Under the pieces are notes generated by a model. That model was given only the letters and a program-made list of their open reading frames with translations, was not told the DNA's origin and ran no database searches. The position numbers and the translations under genes are program-made. From an uncultured Flavobacteriales bacterium (GTDB lineage: Bacteria > Bacteroidota > Bacteroidia > Flavobacteriales_D > Sanyastnellaceae): a stretch of DNA of 7,477 nucleotides. The stretch is taken from positions 1 through 7,477 of the forward strand of contig CALCNZ010000112.1 of NCBI GenBank assembly GCA_937897625.1, given 5' to 3'. Positions within the stretch are counted from its first letter, which is position 1, and the number at the start of each line of letters is the position of its first letter. Below, in pieces: positions 6,026 to 7,477 of the stretch.

Positions 6026-7135
6026 TTATTTCAATTCTGTTGCCTTCTCTGGCTGACCAGATTTTCTGTAACATTCTTGAAGTGCTTTTTTCAAAGAGGC
6101 CTGCGTAGGATCTTGATCGTAACAAACTTTAAAATGTTCAGCTGCCTTCGCAAAAACACCTTTTGTTTCGGCTCTGCATGCGTCGTAACGTGCAGTTTCT
6201 CTTGGTGGAATAGCATCGCACACTTTGAATTTTTCAACTCCCTGATTGTAATTCATTACAGCCAAATTGTAATGCGCATCGAAGTAGGTTGGATTTAATT
6301 CTAACGCTCTGTTGTATACCTTTTCAGCTTCAACAGGATCGTTGTTCTTTTCATAGGTTACTCCCAAAACGAAAAGGACACTTTCATTCTTTGGATCTGC
6401 TTCTGCTAATGCCACCAAAACGTCGTGTGCTTTTTGGTAGTCTTTGTCTTCAATGTAGATATTCACCTCTGCTGTAAGAATTGAAGAGTTCTTCGGGTAC
6501 TTGGCACGAGCTTCTCCTAAGATTTTAATAGCTTCTTCCTTTCTTCCTGCTTTCAGAAGCATATTACCAATACGCGAGTAGCAATCTGCTGCTTGGTAAT
6601 TAATCTCTGCACAAGTTTTAAAGTTGGCCAATGCCATGTCTACGTTTCCGCATGCCTCGTGACAAATTCCAGAATAATAAACGTAAATACTATCGGTAAC
6701 ACCAAACATCTTACTTGTTGAAATAAGATTGTCGTAATGGGTTGCTGCCCCGCAAGGATTGCTCGACTTGTAAGCTGCAATGGCTTTTCCTTCTTCGGCT
6801 CTACGTGCGTTATCTACAACAGCGCCAATTTCCATCACATAATCCTTACTCAATTCCAATGCTTTGGAATAAGAAGCTACCGCTTCATTGAAGCTACTCG
6901 CGTACTTCATGTTTAAAACACTGTCCATGGCAATGTTCATATAAATATCACCGCGGAATCTCCAGTATTTCTCTTTACCAATGGCCTTCGGATTCGATGA
7001 AGCTTGATTGATGTAATTCAGAGCTTCTTCGTAATTACCTTCTTTATTTGCATTGTATGCACTGGTTAATTCTGCTTGTGCGAATGCTGAAAAGGTTGTC
7101 AGGACAGTCGCGAAAAGGATGAATGTTTTTTTCAT
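6026..7135 (-). CDS. Exported tetratricopeptide-repeat protein
   Basis: This 369-residue protein has a Sec signal peptide: MKK, a hydrophobic core to about residue 17, then SAFA before Q20. It is a signal peptidase I type without a lipobox Cys, and cleavage before Gln is common in Bacteroidota. Helical TPR units follow at about 22-49, 57-97, 149-180, 183-214, 217-248 and 251-282. The clearest is ESVLFVLGVTYEKNNDPVEA continuing into KVYNRALELNP. A further unit near 285-341 is interrupted by an insert at about 300-325, and a partial one ends the protein. It should act as a periplasmic scaffold for protein contacts; no enzymatic motif is visible. Nine cysteines (128, 158, 162, 175, 185, 306, 320, 338, 355) are many for an exported TPR protein. 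It starts 60 bases after gyrA on the same strand and is followed by a strong terminator, so it is probably the last gene of a gyrA transcript. The stop is TAA. Confidence 0.88.
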   Translation of the reverse strand: MKKTFILFATVLTTFSAFAQAELTSAYNANKEGNYEEALNYINQASSNPKAIGKEKYWRFRGDIYMNIAMDSVLNMKYASSFNEAVASYSKALELSKDYVMEIGAVVDNARRAEEGKAIAAYKSSNPCGAATHYDNLISTSKMFGVTDSIYVYYSGICHEACGNVDMALANFKTCAEINYQAADCYSRIGNMLLKAGRKEEAIKILGEARAKYPKNSSILTAEVNIYIEDKDYQKAHDVLVALAEADPKNESVLFVLGVTYEKNNDPVEAEKVYNRALELNPTYFDAHYNLAVMNYNQGVEKFKVCDAIPPRETARYDACRAETKGVFAKAAEHFKVCYDQDPTQASLKKALQECYRKSGQPEKATELK

Positions 7136-7158
7136 GATATGTTTTTTTCATTTGCCCC

Positions 7159-7179
7159 TTTGGCAACGTTAATGCCAAA
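7159..7179 (-). other. Small hairpin between gyrA and the TPR gene
   Basis: TTTGGCA (7159-7165) and TGCCAAA (7173-7179) form a 7-base stem with a 7-base loop in the 60-base gap. On the minus strand it is followed by GGGGCAAATG rather than a T-run, so it is not a standard terminator. It could be an RNA processing or stability element, or chance. No other signal is evident in the gap. Confidence 0.35.
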
Positions 7180-7195
7180 AGAGTTTTATTGCAAT

Positions 7196-7477
7196 TTATT
7201 CTTCACCTCCTTCGGTTGGAGCTGCAGTTTCACCTTCGGCTGCGTTTTCCTCGCCTTCGGTAGCTTCGCCTTCATTTTCGTCGCGAATTACAGCACAAAC
7301 CGCTGCAATCTCATCGTTCCCACGAAGGTTAATCAACTTCACTCCTTGTGTGTTTCTTCCCATCACACGCAATGCTTCTACGCTCAGACGAATGGCAATT
7401 CCTGATTTATTGATAATCATGAAATCAAATTCATCGTCTACCGATAAAATTGCACACAAAGGACCTGTCTTATCTGT
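7196..7477 (-). CDS. gyrA: DNA gyrase subunit A, C-terminal end (5' part outside window)
   Basis: The last 93 residues are visible. They begin TDKTGPLCAI and run through DFMIINKSGIAIRLSVEALR and VMGRNTQGVKLINL, the standard final blade of the GyrA C-terminal beta-pinwheel, which wraps DNA and gives gyrase its supercoiling direction. The frame is open to the window edge; the in-frame TTG at 7459 is internal. After the pinwheel comes an acidic tail in which 12 of the last 28 residues are Glu or Asp, with Ala, Gly and Thr between them. Acidic tails of this kind are known in GyrA of other bacteria, where they tune wrapping. The DNA-cleavage tyrosine and GyrA box lie outside the window. I prefer GyrA to ParC because the VMGR-x-TQGV-x-L signature matches GyrA. 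The stop is TAA. Confidence 0.93.
   Translation of the reverse strand, partial: TDKTGPLCAILSVDDEFDFMIINKSGIAIRLSVEALRVMGRNTQGVKLINLRGNDEIAAVCAVIRDENEGEATEGEENAAEGETAAPTEGGEE

Noticed and set aside
7139..7405. Plus-strand frame antisense to the end of gyrA
   Set aside because: The Phe/Ser/Ala-rich peptide is the mirror of the Glu-rich gyrA tail on the other strand; gyrA is clearly the real gene.

Overview
The window looks like a chromosomal segment of a Bacteroidota bacterium, most likely of the order Flavobacteriales. The clues are low-GC coding DNA, starts without clear Shine-Dalgarno sequences, a signal peptide cut just before Gln, a gyrA followed by an exported TPR protein, and pfkA and a type I gap grouped with a BadF/BadG-type N-acetylglucosamine kinase. 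These are family-level impressions from reading, not database results. No tRNA, rRNA, CRISPR array, insertion sequence or prophage was seen, and no gene-free stretch exceeds about 120 bases.

Layout. (1) Bases 1-898, plus strand: the 3' part of a gene with YwqK/MORN_2-type repeats and an unrecognised C-terminal domain. (2) Bases 4417 down to 901, minus strand: an apparent carbon-metabolism operon, pfkA - gap - N-acetylglucosamine kinase - beta-phosphoglucomutase. Its kinase has an in-frame TGA at codon 25, and its last two genes overlap by 4 bases. (3) Bases 4418-4534: a divergent intergenic region carrying a near-perfect 25-base palindrome close to pfkA, a likely operator. (4) Bases 4535-5011, plus strand: an unrecognised 158-residue protein. 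(5) Bases 5923 down to 5021, minus strand: a protein with the fold signature of the DnaB helicase/RecA core but a lost Walker A lysine. (6) Bases 7477 down to 6026, minus strand: the 3' end of gyrA, then an exported TPR protein with a strong intrinsic terminator behind it.

How the genes fit together. Beta-phosphoglucomutase would make glucose 6-phosphate from beta-glucose 1-phosphate. The GlcNAc kinase would feed amino-sugar carbon towards fructose 6-phosphate. PfkA commits fructose 6-phosphate to glycolysis, and Gap carries out the oxidative step. The unit therefore reads as sugar entry plus upper/middle glycolysis, probably controlled from the palindrome.

The items most worth a second look are the interrupted kinase, the pfkA-proximal palindrome, the DnaB-like protein with a degenerate nucleotide site, the GGNG substitution in PfkA, and a terminator hairpin embedded in the coding sequence of the opposing gene. 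None amounts to a clearly new multi-gene system. The window is mostly ordinary core chromosome.
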